Positions 1 through 8,282 of a stretch of DNA of 29,401 nt are shown here, one piece after another. Position 1 is the stretch's first letter; each line of letters begins with the position of its first letter. This DNA is from Gammaproteobacteria bacterium (GTDB lineage: Bacteria > Pseudomonadota > Gammaproteobacteria > Magnimaribacterales > Magnimaribacteraceae): assembly GCA_012965075.1 (NCBI GenBank), contig DTSY01000082.1, positions 1,308 to 30,708 on the forward strand, written 5' to 3'. The notes beneath the pieces were generated by a model. It worked only from the letters and a program-made list of their open reading frames with translations, was not told the DNA's origin and searched no databases. A program made the translations under genes and the position numbers.

Positions 1-632
1 AAGCAGAGCGCCTTTATATCCTAGGAGATCTTTTTGAAGTCTGGATTGGAGACGATCTAAAGAGTGAGCTCTCCCGTTTAATTAAAGAAAAGTTGATGTT
101 CCTAAAAAATTCTTCGATTTCTGTTTTCGCAATGCACGGAAACAGAGACTTCTTGATTGGTGAGAAATTCTGCGAAGATACCGGAGTAACCTTACTTGAA
201 GATCCTTGTAAATTAGAATTATTTGGGAAAGATACCCTGTTGATGCATGGTGATTTACTTTGCACCAAAGATGTAGCGTACCAAGAATTTAGAAATACCA
301 GCCGTAACCCTCAATGGAAAAAGGAATTTCTTGATAAGCCAATTGAAGAGAGGGGGAAAATAACTCAGGAACTAAGATCTAAAAGTAAAAAGGCTACTAG
401 TCAAAAGGAAGATGAAATCATGGATGTGTCTCCAGAAGCCGTAGAGGAAATTATGACAGCCCATGATGTAAAGCTTTTAATTCATGGTCATACTCACCGT
501 CCCAAAGTTCACTCACTTATAATAAATGAGACCCCGGCACAAAGAATAGTTTTGGGGGATTGGGATAAATCTGCCTGGTATATTTGGATGGATGATGAGT
601 CTTGTGAACTTAAAGAGTTTCCTATTGCTTGA
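1..632 (+). CDS. lpxH: UDP-2,3-diacylglucosamine diphosphatase (5' truncated by window)
   Basis: LpxH hydrolyses UDP-2,3-diacylglucosamine to lipid X and UMP in the lipid A pathway, acting at the inner membrane. The reading frame is open from base 3, so the ATG at 93 is internal. The 209 visible residues match most of the roughly 240-residue family. Calcineurin-like metal-binding motifs are seen in order: YILGDLFE near the left edge (second-metal Asp), GNRDF (Asn and Arg of the active site), LMHGDLL, and IHGHTHRP near the C-terminus. The first motif, with the DLH metal ligands, lies outside the window. The gene converges on the minus-strand membrane-protein gene and their 3' ends overlap by 11 bases. 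LpxH is typical of Beta/Gammaproteobacteria (Alphaproteobacteria usually use LpxI), which supports the taxonomic call. The identification is confident; only the start is unknown. Confidence 0.95.
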   Translation, partial: AERLYILGDLFEVWIGDDLKSELSRLIKEKLMFLKNSSISVFAMHGNRDFLIGEKFCEDTGVTLLEDPCKLELFGKDTLLMHGDLLCTKDVAYQEFRNTSRNPQWKKEFLDKPIEERGKITQELRSKSKKATSQKEDEIMDVSPEAVEEIMTAHDVKLLIHGHTHRPKVHSLIINETPAQRIVLGDWDKSAWYIWMDDESCELKEFPIA

Positions 633-1254
633 CTCTATTCTGTAGAAACAATCCCAAGATAATTAAAATCAAAGCCAGTAGAAGCCTTGGATCACTAAGA
701 TAAATAACCGTTTCAACAGGATAAGCTATGGTTTTTTCCATTGCAGCCACTTTAAAGGCATGCTTACTTCCCATATTGGGATGCGTTACAACTTCCATAA
801 AAGCTCTTCTGCTCTTATATCTCATTAAGGCAGCTTGGTCCCATATCTCTGCCCCCTCTATTCCCACTAGGTCCATTGAAGGGTGAACCGCGTTACCTGC
901 GAAAACAGGATGACAAGCTCTTTTAAGAAGCTGTGCATACATATGCTCCATATATCGATCGAGCAATCTTTCCGCTGACTCTCCAGGCTCTGCGCCCTCA
1001 ACATCCTCTGGATCATCATCCATATCAATATTATTAACCATCAAGAATTGCCTACCAGTGTCTTCTTCCATAAAACGCTTAATTAAGTTCTTCTGTGAAT
1101 TGTAGGTCTCAGGATCTGCAGAGTTAGCAGAAGCATTTTCTTCGAACTTTTCTAAGAAAAACTCAATTTCTTCTTTATCTAATTTTCCTCCAATATCTGT
1201 GTACCAGAGAAAAAATCCTGCATAAATAACTAAAAGGCTTATCCAGATCTTCAT
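622..1254 (-). CDS. Unrecognised two-helix membrane protein, possible DUF1330-like core
   Basis: I do not recognise a named family. The ATG at 1254 gives 210 residues; a TTG at 1269 would add five, but neither has a strong ribosome site. Residues 2-19 form an N-terminal hydrophobic anchor, and a second hydrophobic stretch (LLLALILIILGLFL) lies about 20 residues from the C-terminus, so both ends are probably in the inner membrane with the middle in the periplasm or cytosol. The middle has an acidic patch (DDDPEDVEGAEPGE). It is followed by a segment, RYKSRRAFMEVVTHP then HAFKVAAMEKTIAYPVET, that resembles DUF1330/EthD-type dimeric alpha/beta-barrel proteins by eye; this is inference. The gene is divergent from umuDC, and the LexA operator at 1329-1348 lies 74 bases upstream of its start, so SOS influence is conceivable but unproven. 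Confidence 0.7.
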   Translation of the reverse strand: MKIWISLLVIYAGFFLWYTDIGGKLDKEEIEFFLEKFEENASANSADPETYNSQKNLIKRFMEEDTGRQFLMVNNIDMDDDPEDVEGAEPGESAERLLDRYMEHMYAQLLKRACHPVFAGNAVHPSMDLVGIEGAEIWDQAALMRYKSRRAFMEVVTHPNMGSKHAFKVAAMEKTIAYPVETVIYLSDPRLLLALILIILGLFLQNRVKQ

Positions 1255-1328
1255 ATTTTTTCTATTCAAACATCCATGTTACTAAAATCCTATTAAGTTA
1301 GAAGCTTTACAAAACTAACGTTTAAATA

Positions 1329-1348
1329 TACTGTATATATATACAGTA
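1329..1348. promoter_or_regulatory. LexA (SOS) operator of umuDC
   Basis: The sequence TACTGTATATATATACAGTA is a perfect 20-bp palindrome and equals the consensus E. coli LexA box (CTGT-N8-ACAG core with flanking TA). It ends 18 bases before the umuD ATG. A TTTACA at 1306-1311 could serve as a -35, with TATACT at 1327-1332 overlapping the operator, although the 15-base spacer is short. LexA binding here would block polymerase access. Because the site matches consensus at every position, very tight repression and late induction are expected. Confidence 0.95.
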
Positions 1349-1366
1349 TTATTTTAATTAATCCTT

Positions 1367-1795
1367 ATGGTTGTAAAGTATCTGGGTGACACCTCAGAGG
1401 GAGATTTTCCCCTTACAGAAATCCCTTATTTTCTAAATAGAGTTCGTGTTGGATGGCCAAGCCCAGCTGATGATTACGTTGAACGTCCTATTGATTTAAA
1501 TGAATATTTAATCAAAAACCCAGCGGCAACCTATTTCGTGCGCGTCAGTGGAGATTCCATGATAGATGCATATATTGGTGATGGCGCCATACTGGTTGTT
1601 GACAGAAGCGTAGAACCCAAACATAAAAGCATTGTGGTTGCTGCTATCAACGGATCTTATGCATGTAAAAGGCTCTTAACTAAGCCAAAAGTCTGTCTTG
1701 CCTCAGAGAACTCCAGGTACGCCCCCATATTCATAAAAGAAAACGAAGAACTGGAAATTGCTGGTGTCGTAATTGCTGCAATAAATACCTATTAG
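1367..1795 (+). CDS. umuD: SOS mutagenesis protein UmuD, self-cleaving LexA-like peptidase
   Basis: UmuD is the accessory subunit of DNA polymerase V (UmuD'2C). It cuts itself when stimulated by RecA filaments, and the shortened form activates UmuC for translesion synthesis. The 142 residues align closely with E. coli UmuD (139). The S24 peptidase dyad is visible as Ser64 (SGDSMID) and Lys101 (ACKRL), both shifted by four from E. coli Ser60/Lys97. The N-terminal arm contains GWPSPADDYVE, the conserved segment after the cleavage point. The expected scissile bond is Val28-Gly29, where E. coli has Cys-Gly. The gene lies directly behind the LexA operator and is followed by umuC after three bases, so the pair is one SOS-controlled operon. 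Confidence 0.97.
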   Translation: MVVKYLGDTSEGDFPLTEIPYFLNRVRVGWPSPADDYVERPIDLNEYLIKNPAATYFVRVSGDSMIDAYIGDGAILVVDRSVEPKHKSIVVAAINGSYACKRLLTKPKVCLASENSRYAPIFIKENEELEIAGVVIAAINTY

Positions 1796-1798
1796 ACA

Positions 1799-3064
1799 AT
1801 GACTTACGCTTTAGTTGACTGCAATAGTTTTTACGCATCTTGTGAAAGAGTGTTTAGACCTGATTTGAAAGACAGGCCAATTGTCGTTCTATCAAATAAT
1901 GATGGCTGCGTTGTAGCACTTTCTAAAGAGGCAAAGAACGTTGGCATAAAGATGTGCGAACCTTGGTTTAAGATAAAAGATTCTTTCACCCGTCAGGGGG
2001 GAGTAGCATTTTCTTCGAACTATGAACTGTATGCAGACATCTCAGCCAGAGTCATGCAAACCCTGGAGCACTCTGCCCCTAGAATTGAGATATATAGTAT
2101 AGATGAAGCCTTTTTAGATCTTAGTGGTATTAGTTTTTGTACTGGACTAGAGCAATTTGGTCGTGAATGCCAAGAAAAAATTAAACGTTGGACAGGTATG
2201 CCAGTTCGCGTTGGGATAGGTCCAACAAAAACTTTAGCTAAGGCTGCCAGTTATGGTGCAAAAAAATATGTAGCCACAGGCGGTGTTGTTGACCTATCAA
2301 AAAAAGAAAGGCAAAGAAAACTTATGTCTATCATGCCCATAGAAGAAATCTGGGGCGTGGGCAGTAGATTAAAACAACATCTCAATAAAATGGGTATTAA
2401 AACAGCTCTTGAGCTAGCTGACACCGACACGAAACTAATCCGAAGAAGATTCAGTATTGTCTTGGAGAGGACAGTGATGGAACTGAGAGGATATCCTTGC
2501 ATTGGTCTTGAAGAACACCCGTCTACAAAAAAAGAAATAGTGGTTAGCAGAACCTTTGGTAAAAAAGTAACCACCCTAGAATTAATCAATGAAGCTGTGA
2601 GTGATTACGCAGCAAGAGCGGCAGAAAAGCTAAGACGTGAAAATCAGTATTGCAGGGTTGTCTCCGTTTTTGCTAGAACGAACCCCTTTAGATTACAAGA
2701 TCAGCAATACAGTAATATCTTGAGTTGTAAGCTTAATTCACCCACAAACGATACCCGCGATATCCTGCATGCCACTAAGATGCTCTCAAGAAGGGTCTAC
2801 AAAAAGGGGTATAACTTTATAAAGGCCGGCGTGATGCTAAGTGACTTTTATGACAAGGGCGTGTATCAAGCAGATTTTTTTATACCTAATTCCAGGCGAC
2901 CGAAAAGTGAAAAGCTAATGAAAACCATAGATAAGATTAATGCTTCTGGTGCAAGTAAAATCACGTTCGCTGCTCAAGGTATAAGGAAGCCATGGTCAAT
3001 GCAGAGATATTTCCAATCACCAAAATACACGACTAATTGGGATGATCTGTTAGTTGTAAGATAA
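1799..3064 (+). CDS. umuC: DNA polymerase V catalytic subunit UmuC (Y family)
   Basis: UmuC is an error-prone Y-family polymerase that copies across DNA lesions once bound to processed UmuD. Its 421 residues nearly equal the 422 of E. coli UmuC. The catalytic acids are visible: Asp7 in VDCNSFYASCE, and Asp102-Glu103 in YSIDEAFLDL. The little-finger domain and the typical UmuC C-terminus follow. At residues 357-361, QADFF sits exactly where E. coli has the beta-clamp binding motif QLNLF, so clamp binding is probably kept in variant form. It is co-transcribed with umuD. Its stop lies one base from the stop of the convergent miaE. Confidence 0.97.
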   Translation: MTYALVDCNSFYASCERVFRPDLKDRPIVVLSNNDGCVVALSKEAKNVGIKMCEPWFKIKDSFTRQGGVAFSSNYELYADISARVMQTLEHSAPRIEIYSIDEAFLDLSGISFCTGLEQFGRECQEKIKRWTGMPVRVGIGPTKTLAKAASYGAKKYVATGGVVDLSKKERQRKLMSIMPIEEIWGVGSRLKQHLNKMGIKTALELADTDTKLIRRRFSIVLERTVMELRGYPCIGLEEHPSTKKEIVVSRTFGKKVTTLELINEAVSDYAARAAEKLRRENQYCRVVSVFARTNPFRLQDQQYSNILSCKLNSPTNDTRDILHATKMLSRRVYKKGYNFIKAGVMLSDFYDKGVYQADFFIPNSRRPKSEKLMKTIDKINASGASKITFAAQGIRKPWSMQRYFQSPKYTTNWDDLLVVR

Positions 3065-3065
3065 C

Positions 3066-3653
3066 CTAAATACCACTATGAAACCTAAAAAGTGAATCTG
3101 GGGTGTTGATCAAATCAGATTCCAGCTCACTGAATGGCTTTAATCTTGCACTCCAATCTTCTCTAAATAAATCTTGATAGAGATTGAGATAAAGGTCACA
3201 GTGTCTTGATTCTGCTTCACACAGCTTGGAGTAGAAAGATCCAAGAGACTTTTCCAAGTAACCAGCTAAGCAGTTAAAGCGTTCACAAGATCTTGCTTCA
3301 ATTAAGGCACAGACCAGCAGAGAATCTTTAAGTCTATTTGGCTCAGTGATGGCTACAATCTGATGCAAACTGCTTGCATAACGGCCTGATTTTAAATTTC
3401 TGTAAGGAATTTTTCTCTTTTTGAGCAAGCTTGAAACCCTTTCGAAGTGAAGAAGCTCTTCTCTAGCTAATGGTGAAAGGTATGGGGATAAGTTTCTTTC
3501 AGGATATCTATGAATTAAAGATATAGCAGTGGTGGCTGCCTTCTTCTCGCAATGGGCATGATCAAGTAGCAATACATCCAAAGAGCCTAAAGCTCGGTCA
3601 ATCCAAGATCGTGGTGTTTTACTAAGGAGAATCTCTTCCCAAGGGTTAGACAC
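3066..3653 (-). CDS. miaE: tRNA-(ms2io6A)-hydroxylase MiaE
   Basis: MiaE is a non-haem di-iron monooxygenase that hydroxylates the isopentenyl side chain of 2-methylthio-N6-isopentenyl-adenosine at position 37 of tRNAs reading U-starting codons. The 195-residue protein shows the ferritin-like ligand pattern: Glu36 in DHAHCEKKAA, Glu66 and His69 in REELLHFE, Glu119 in IEARSCERF, and Glu148/His151 in ESRH. Translation starts at a GTG that overlaps the end of the upstream DUF1289 gene by eight bases, so the two are probably translationally coupled. Hydroxylation by MiaE requires oxygen, which fits an aerobic lifestyle. Confidence 0.94.
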   Translation of the reverse strand: MSNPWEEILLSKTPRSWIDRALGSLDVLLLDHAHCEKKAATTAISLIHRYPERNLSPYLSPLAREELLHFERVSSLLKKRKIPYRNLKSGRYASSLHQIVAITEPNRLKDSLLVCALIEARSCERFNCLAGYLEKSLGSFYSKLCEAESRHCDLYLNLYQDLFREDWSARLKPFSELESDLINTPDSLFRFHSGI

Positions 3654-4101
3654 GATAGTTATCTTCTAGGGCAAAATATCTTTGGTAATGAGCATCGGAA
3701 AGAGTAAATAACTCTTCTTCAATTAATCTTTTGAGTTCGACAAGTTCCACATCTGGTTCGAAGAGAGGTTTTAAGCCAAATTCACTAAGGTCATTTATTG
3801 ATTGACTGGCTTGCTTAATTAGATCAAAGACCCAGCAATAAGGGTCAACCTTATCGTAATAAGATATTTTGAGAGAATCCAGTTTAGATTGAAGTAAGAC
3901 CTGATTTTCAATAAAAATTTTTGATTTCATAATCAGTACTTTTAAAGATTCTAAACGATTCCAAACAGTTTCTTTTTGGACATCGGTATAGCCATTCCAC
4001 TCAATTACTTCATGATGAAACCTTTTGCATCCTCTGCAGACCTGATCGCCAAATACTGTAGAACAGACACCTACACAAGGTGTTTTAACCTTTCTTTCCA
4101 T
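3646..4101 (-). CDS. DUF1289 protein with C-terminal extension
   Basis: The N-terminal 50 residues are a DUF1289 domain, a small presumed metal- or cluster-binding module. The cysteines are Cys9, Cys13, Cys22 and Cys25 (pattern CX3CX8CX2C), followed by the family's conserved W and a helix rich in charged residues. The remaining ~95 residues are mostly helical and acidic, and I do not recognise them. The function of DUF1289 is unknown. The eight-base overlap with miaE suggests the two proteins are made together, which makes a link to tRNA modification or iron supply a reasonable guess, no more. The start ATG has no clear ribosome site. Confidence 0.82.
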   Translation of the reverse strand: MERKVKTPCVGVCSTVFGDQVCRGCKRFHHEVIEWNGYTDVQKETVWNRLESLKVLIMKSKIFIENQVLLQSKLDSLKISYYDKVDPYCWVFDLIKQASQSINDLSEFGLKPLFEPDVELVELKRLIEEELFTLSDAHYQRYFALEDNYRV

Positions 4102-4155
4102 ATATTTGTATGATATCTAGAACTCTTTTGAACGCAACTTCTTATATCTTTTCTA

Positions 4156-4172
4156 TGTTAGAATGCGCTCCC
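4156..4172 (+). promoter_or_regulatory. Extended -10 promoter candidate for acnB
   Basis: TGT precedes TAGAAT (4159-4164), giving an extended -10 element (TGnTAnAAT) that needs no strong -35. A GC-rich stretch (GCGCTCCC) follows immediately, like the discriminator of growth-rate-controlled promoters. The distance to the acnB ATG is about 36 bases. Confidence 0.5.
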
Positions 4173-4200
4173 ACCAAAAGCCTACTAAAAATAAGTTTCT

Positions 4201-6780
4201 ATGCTCAAAGAATATAGGAAACATGAACAAGAAAGACGCGCACAAGGTATCCCTGCGCTTGCTTTGAATGCTGAACAGGTAGCAGATTTAGTTGAATTAA
4301 TAAAAGAACCCCCTGTCGGTGAAGAGGATTTCATTTTAGACATATTCTCCAATAAAGTTCCTGCAGGTGTTGATCAAGCAGCCTATGTTAAAGCTGCCTT
4401 TCTGACCGATGTTGCCAACGGCAAAGTCTCCACTTCATTGATTACTTGCGAATCGGCAACAAGGCTTCTAGGAACCATGTTAGGAGGCTACAACGTCCAG
4501 CCTTTGATAAACCTTTTGAACAATGAAGAAGTTGGAGATGAAGCGGTAGAGGCTTTATCGAATACTTTATTAATTTTTGATTCTTTCCATGACGTGTTGG
4601 AATTGTCAAAAACCAATGAGCGAGCTAAGAAAGTTATTTCTTCATGGGCAGAAGCGGAATGGTTTTTAAATAAGCCAGCTATACCTGAACACATTACTGC
4701 CATGGTTCTAAAAGTGGATGGAGAGATTAATACTGATGACCTATCCCCTGGACCTGAAGCTTGGTCAAGGCCAGATATCCCCCTACACGCCTTAACAATG
4801 TTAGAAAATACAGATTTTGAAGACCCTATTGGAACGATTAATAAACTTGAAGAATCAGACAACCCTGTCGCTTTTGTAGGTGATGTTGTCGGAACAGGAT
4901 CTTCAAGAAAATCAGCAACTAACTCACTCTTATGGCATATAGGTGATGATATACCTTACATTCCGAATAAAAGAACCGGGGGAATCTGTCTCGGAGGAAA
5001 AATAGCACCAATCTTTTTTAACACTTTAGAAGATTCAGGGACTTTAGTTCTGGAATGCGATGTTACTAAGATGGAATTAGGAGACAGTATAAATATCTAC
5101 CCTCATGAAGGACGAATATGCTCCAGTAATTCAGGCAAGGAATTAAGTTCTTTTAATCTTAAAAACCCAACTCTTCTAGATGAAGTAAGGGCCGGTGGAA
5201 GAATTCCTTTGATCATAGGTCGATCACTAACTGATAGAACCAGAGAAGCCCTCTCTGAAAAAAGTTCGACTGTATTTGTAAGACCAGAGAGTCAGAAAAA
5301 AAGTGATAAAGGTTATACCCTGGCTCAAAAGATGGTGGGAAGAGCTTGTGGAGTTAAAGGTATTAGGCCTGGAACCTATTGCGAACCTAGACTTTCTACT
5401 GTGGGGAGCCAAGATACTACTGGGCCTATGACTAGAGATGAACTCAAAGAACTTGCGTGTTTAGGATTTTCAGCAGATTTAGTTATGCAATCTTTTTGTC
5501 ACACTGTTGCTTATCCAAAACCTTCTGACATAGAGACTCACCATACTTTACCTGATTTCATAAAAACCAGAGGCGGTGTAGCACTTAAACCAGGTGACGG
5601 AATAATTCATTCCTGGATGAACAGAATGTTACTTCCTGACATGGTGGGAACAGGGGGCGACTCTCATACAAGATTTCCCTTAGGAATAAGCTTCCCAGCT
5701 GGATCGGGTTTAGTAGCTTTTGGTGCAACTTTAGGTTCGATGCCATTAGATATGCCTGAATCTGTTCTAGTCAAATTTACTGGCACAATGCAACCTGGTA
5801 TTACGCTCAGAGACCTTGTAAATGCTATCCCTTACACAGCTTTAAAAACTGGAAACTTAACTCTTGAAAAAGAAGGAAAAATAAATGTATTTTCTGGAAG
5901 ATGTATGGAAATTGAAGGATTACCTGACTTAAAAGTTGAACAAGCTTTCGAGCTTTCAGACGCATCTGCAGAAAGATCTTCATCAGGATGTACCATCAAA
6001 CTTAATAAAGAACCAATAATTGAATATCTTAATTCAAATATAGTTTTAATGAGATGGCTTATTTCAGAAGGCTATGGAGATGAAAGAACGATTGAAAGAA
6101 GAGCTCAGGCAATGGAAGCTTGGCTCGAAAATCCTGAACTTCTTGAAGCTGACGAAGATGCTGAATACGCTGAAGTAATTGAAATTAATCTTGATGAAAT
6201 AAAAGAACCGCTTCTTGCCTGTCCTAATGATCCTGATGATATTAAGCCCTTATCAGAGGTAGCAAATACAAAAATTGATGAAGTTTTCATTGGTTCTTGC
6301 ATGACAAATATAGGGCATTTTAGAGCAGCAGGTAATTTGTTAAAGGAAGCTAAAGATGTTCCAACAAGACTTTGGATAGTTCCTCCCACAAAGATGGATG
6401 AGCATCAGTTAATAGAAGAGAATTACTATGAAATATTTGAAAAGTCAGGAGCTCGAACAGAAGTTCCTGGATGTTCCCTATGCATGGGCAATCAAGCTAG
6501 AGTTGAAGATAATTCTACCGTGGTCTCAACTTCAACAAGAAATTTTCCTAACAGATTAGGTAAAGGTGCTGATGTCTTTCTAGCTTCGGCAGAATTGGCA
6601 GCAATATCCTCGATATTAGGCTACCTACCTTCTATTGGAGAATATCAAAAATACATGGAAGAGATAAATACTATGGGACCTGAAGTCTATAGGTATCTAA
6701 ATTTTAATGAAATTGCTTCTTATAAGGAAGCAGCAGAGAACGCAGTACTCCCGACTTTAACTATTGAAACAGCTAAGTAA
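4201..6780 (+). CDS. acnB: Aconitate hydratase B / 2-methylisocitrate dehydratase
   Basis: AcnB interconverts citrate and isocitrate in the TCA cycle, and in many proteobacteria also hydrates 2-methyl-cis-aconitate to 2-methylisocitrate. The 859-residue protein matches E. coli AcnB (865) from its first residues (MLKEYRKHEQERRAQG). Domain order is the AcnB type: N-terminal HEAT-like domain, swivel domain, then the three aconitase domains. The [4Fe-4S] ligands are Cys700 (GSCMTN), Cys758 and Cys761 (CSLCMGN), with the spacing of E. coli 710/769/772. The methylcitrate operon at 22843-26330 lacks a dedicated AcnD/PrpF, so AcnB is the likely supplier of that step. It converges on purF with a nine-base gap and no visible hairpin. 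Confidence 0.97.
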   Translation: MLKEYRKHEQERRAQGIPALALNAEQVADLVELIKEPPVGEEDFILDIFSNKVPAGVDQAAYVKAAFLTDVANGKVSTSLITCESATRLLGTMLGGYNVQPLINLLNNEEVGDEAVEALSNTLLIFDSFHDVLELSKTNERAKKVISSWAEAEWFLNKPAIPEHITAMVLKVDGEINTDDLSPGPEAWSRPDIPLHALTMLENTDFEDPIGTINKLEESDNPVAFVGDVVGTGSSRKSATNSLLWHIGDDIPYIPNKRTGGICLGGKIAPIFFNTLEDSGTLVLECDVTKMELGDSINIYPHEGRICSSNSGKELSSFNLKNPTLLDEVRAGGRIPLIIGRSLTDRTREALSEKSSTVFVRPESQKKSDKGYTLAQKMVGRACGVKGIRPGTYCEPRLSTVGSQDTTGPMTRDELKELACLGFSADLVMQSFCHTVAYPKPSDIETHHTLPDFIKTRGGVALKPGDGIIHSWMNRMLLPDMVGTGGDSHTRFPLGISFPAGSGLVAFGATLGSMPLDMPESVLVKFTGTMQPGITLRDLVNAIPYTALKTGNLTLEKEGKINVFSGRCMEIEGLPDLKVEQAFELSDASAERSSSGCTIKLNKEPIIEYLNSNIVLMRWLISEGYGDERTIERRAQAMEAWLENPELLEADEDAEYAEVIEINLDEIKEPLLACPNDPDDIKPLSEVANTKIDEVFIGSCMTNIGHFRAAGNLLKEAKDVPTRLWIVPPTKMDEHQLIEENYYEIFEKSGARTEVPGCSLCMGNQARVEDNSTVVSTSTRNFPNRLGKGADVFLASAELAAISSILGYLPSIGEYQKYMEEINTMGPEVYRYLNFNEIASYKEAAENAVLPTLTIETAK

Positions 6781-6789
6781 AAATTCTAT

Positions 6790-8268
6790 TTAGTTTAATT
6801 TTCTAGACTTTTTATCGTCGCTTCTGGTTTCTTCTAACTTTTTCAAATAACTTCTATCTATATCAGCGGTGATGTATTTCCCATCAAATACAGAACATTC
6901 AAACTGTTGGATTGAAGGGTTCCCATGTTTCGCTGACTCTATTAAGTCTTCTAAATCTTGGTAAATTAACCAGTCAGCACCAATGAGTTCGCTTATTTCA
7001 TCCTCAGTTCGGTTATGTGCTATTAACTCAGTTGTTGTAGCCATGTCAATGCCATAGACATTTTGATATCTAATTGGAGGTGCAGCCGAGGCAAAGTAAA
7101 CTTTTTTGGCTCCGGCTGTTCGTGCCATTTCAATTATCTGCCTACTTGTAGTTCCTCTAACTATTGAATCATCAACCAATAAAACCACTTTATTCTTAAA
7201 CTCAAAATCGATTGGATTGAGCTTTTGTCTTACTGACTTCTCCCGCTTTTCCTGAAAAGGCATGATAAAAGTTCTACCTATGTAACGGTTTTTTACAAAT
7301 CCTTCCGTATATTTAATTCCTAAAGTATTGGCTAGCTGGAGAGCTGAAGTAGTGCTACTTTCAGGTATTGGGATAACTACATCAATGTCATGATCAGGTT
7401 TAAGCTTATTAATCTTTTCAGCGAGAGCTTCACCCATCCTCATTCTAGATTTGTGCACAGAAATATTATCAATTACTGCATCAGGCCTAGCTAAGTACAC
7501 ATACTCAAAAATACAAGGAGTGTGAATGGGATTTTCAATACACGCTTCTCTAAACATTTCGCCTTCTTTGTTTACAAACACTGCTTCTCCAGGCTCTACG
7601 TCATCAATTATATTAAATCCCAATGTATCTAAAACAGTGCTTTCAGAAGCGAGCATATAATCAGGTCCTAATAAATCATTTTCCTTCGAACCGAAAATGA
7701 GAGGCCTAATCCCAAAAGGATCTCTAAACCCTACAATTCCAACTCCATTAATCATAAAAATCACTGAGTAAGCTCCCCTGATTCTTTTGTGAGTAGCTCT
7801 CACCGCTTTAAAGATTTCTTTTTGGGTAGGGGATGAAGTCCCTTGTTTTTGGAGCTCATGTGCAAAAACATTCAATAAGACTTCGCTGTCTGAATCTGTA
7901 CTTAAATACCTGAGATTTTCATCAGTCAGTATCTGACTTATTTCATCCTTATTGGTTAAGTTACCATTATGAGAAACACTGATTCCATAAGGCGAGTTGA
8001 CATACATAGGCTGAGCTAATTCTCGATCTTGGCTTCCGGCCGTTGGATACCTACAATGGCCTATTCCCATTGATCCTCTCAATCCAATCATATGAGCATC
8101 TCTAAAGACATCTCTAACCAGGCCTAATTGTTTTCTTAAATGGAATTTATCTTGATCGCAAGTCGCAATCCCAGCTGCATCTTGGCCTCTGTGTTGCAAA
8201 ATTGTTAAAGCATCATAAATCATCGGAGATACTTCCGATTTACTGACTACTCCTACAACTCCACACAT
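6790..8268 (-). CDS. purF: Amidophosphoribosyltransferase
   Basis: PurF makes 5-phosphoribosylamine from PRPP and glutamine, the first committed step of purine synthesis. The start is fixed by the required Met1-Cys2 (MCGVVGVV): Cys2 becomes the N-terminal nucleophile of the glutaminase domain. The phosphoribosyltransferase domain follows, with the PRPP loop LLVDDSIVRGTTSRQ (Asp366-Asp367, same numbers as E. coli). Total length 492 versus 505 in E. coli. It is the last gene of the 14-gene minus-strand array and follows cvpA by 14 bases, an arrangement conserved across Gammaproteobacteria. Confidence 0.97.
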   Translation of the reverse strand: MCGVVGVVSKSEVSPMIYDALTILQHRGQDAAGIATCDQDKFHLRKQLGLVRDVFRDAHMIGLRGSMGIGHCRYPTAGSQDRELAQPMYVNSPYGISVSHNGNLTNKDEISQILTDENLRYLSTDSDSEVLLNVFAHELQKQGTSSPTQKEIFKAVRATHKRIRGAYSVIFMINGVGIVGFRDPFGIRPLIFGSKENDLLGPDYMLASESTVLDTLGFNIIDDVEPGEAVFVNKEGEMFREACIENPIHTPCIFEYVYLARPDAVIDNISVHKSRMRMGEALAEKINKLKPDHDIDVVIPIPESSTTSALQLANTLGIKYTEGFVKNRYIGRTFIMPFQEKREKSVRQKLNPIDFEFKNKVVLLVDDSIVRGTTSRQIIEMARTAGAKKVYFASAAPPIRYQNVYGIDMATTTELIAHNRTEDEISELIGADWLIYQDLEDLIESAKHGNPSIQQFECSVFDGKYITADIDRSYLKKLEETRSDDKKSRKLN

Positions 8269-8282
8269 CAGGATTGACTAGT

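Noticed and set aside
93..95. ATG at 93 as start of lpxH
   Set aside because: The in-frame upstream bases encode the conserved YILGDLFE motif, so the gene starts outside the window.
2251..2589. 112-codon minus-strand frame inside umuC
   Set aside because: Shadow of umuC, whose catalytic and C-terminal motifs are intact on the plus strand.
4055..4070. Possible LexA-like half-sites (CTGT...ACAG) inside the DUF1289 gene
   Set aside because: The spacing is three bases instead of eight, so it is not a LexA box.
6781..6820. Possible terminator between acnB and purF
   Set aside because: Only a TCTA/TAGA pairing can be formed before the T-rich stretch, too weak for an intrinsic terminator.
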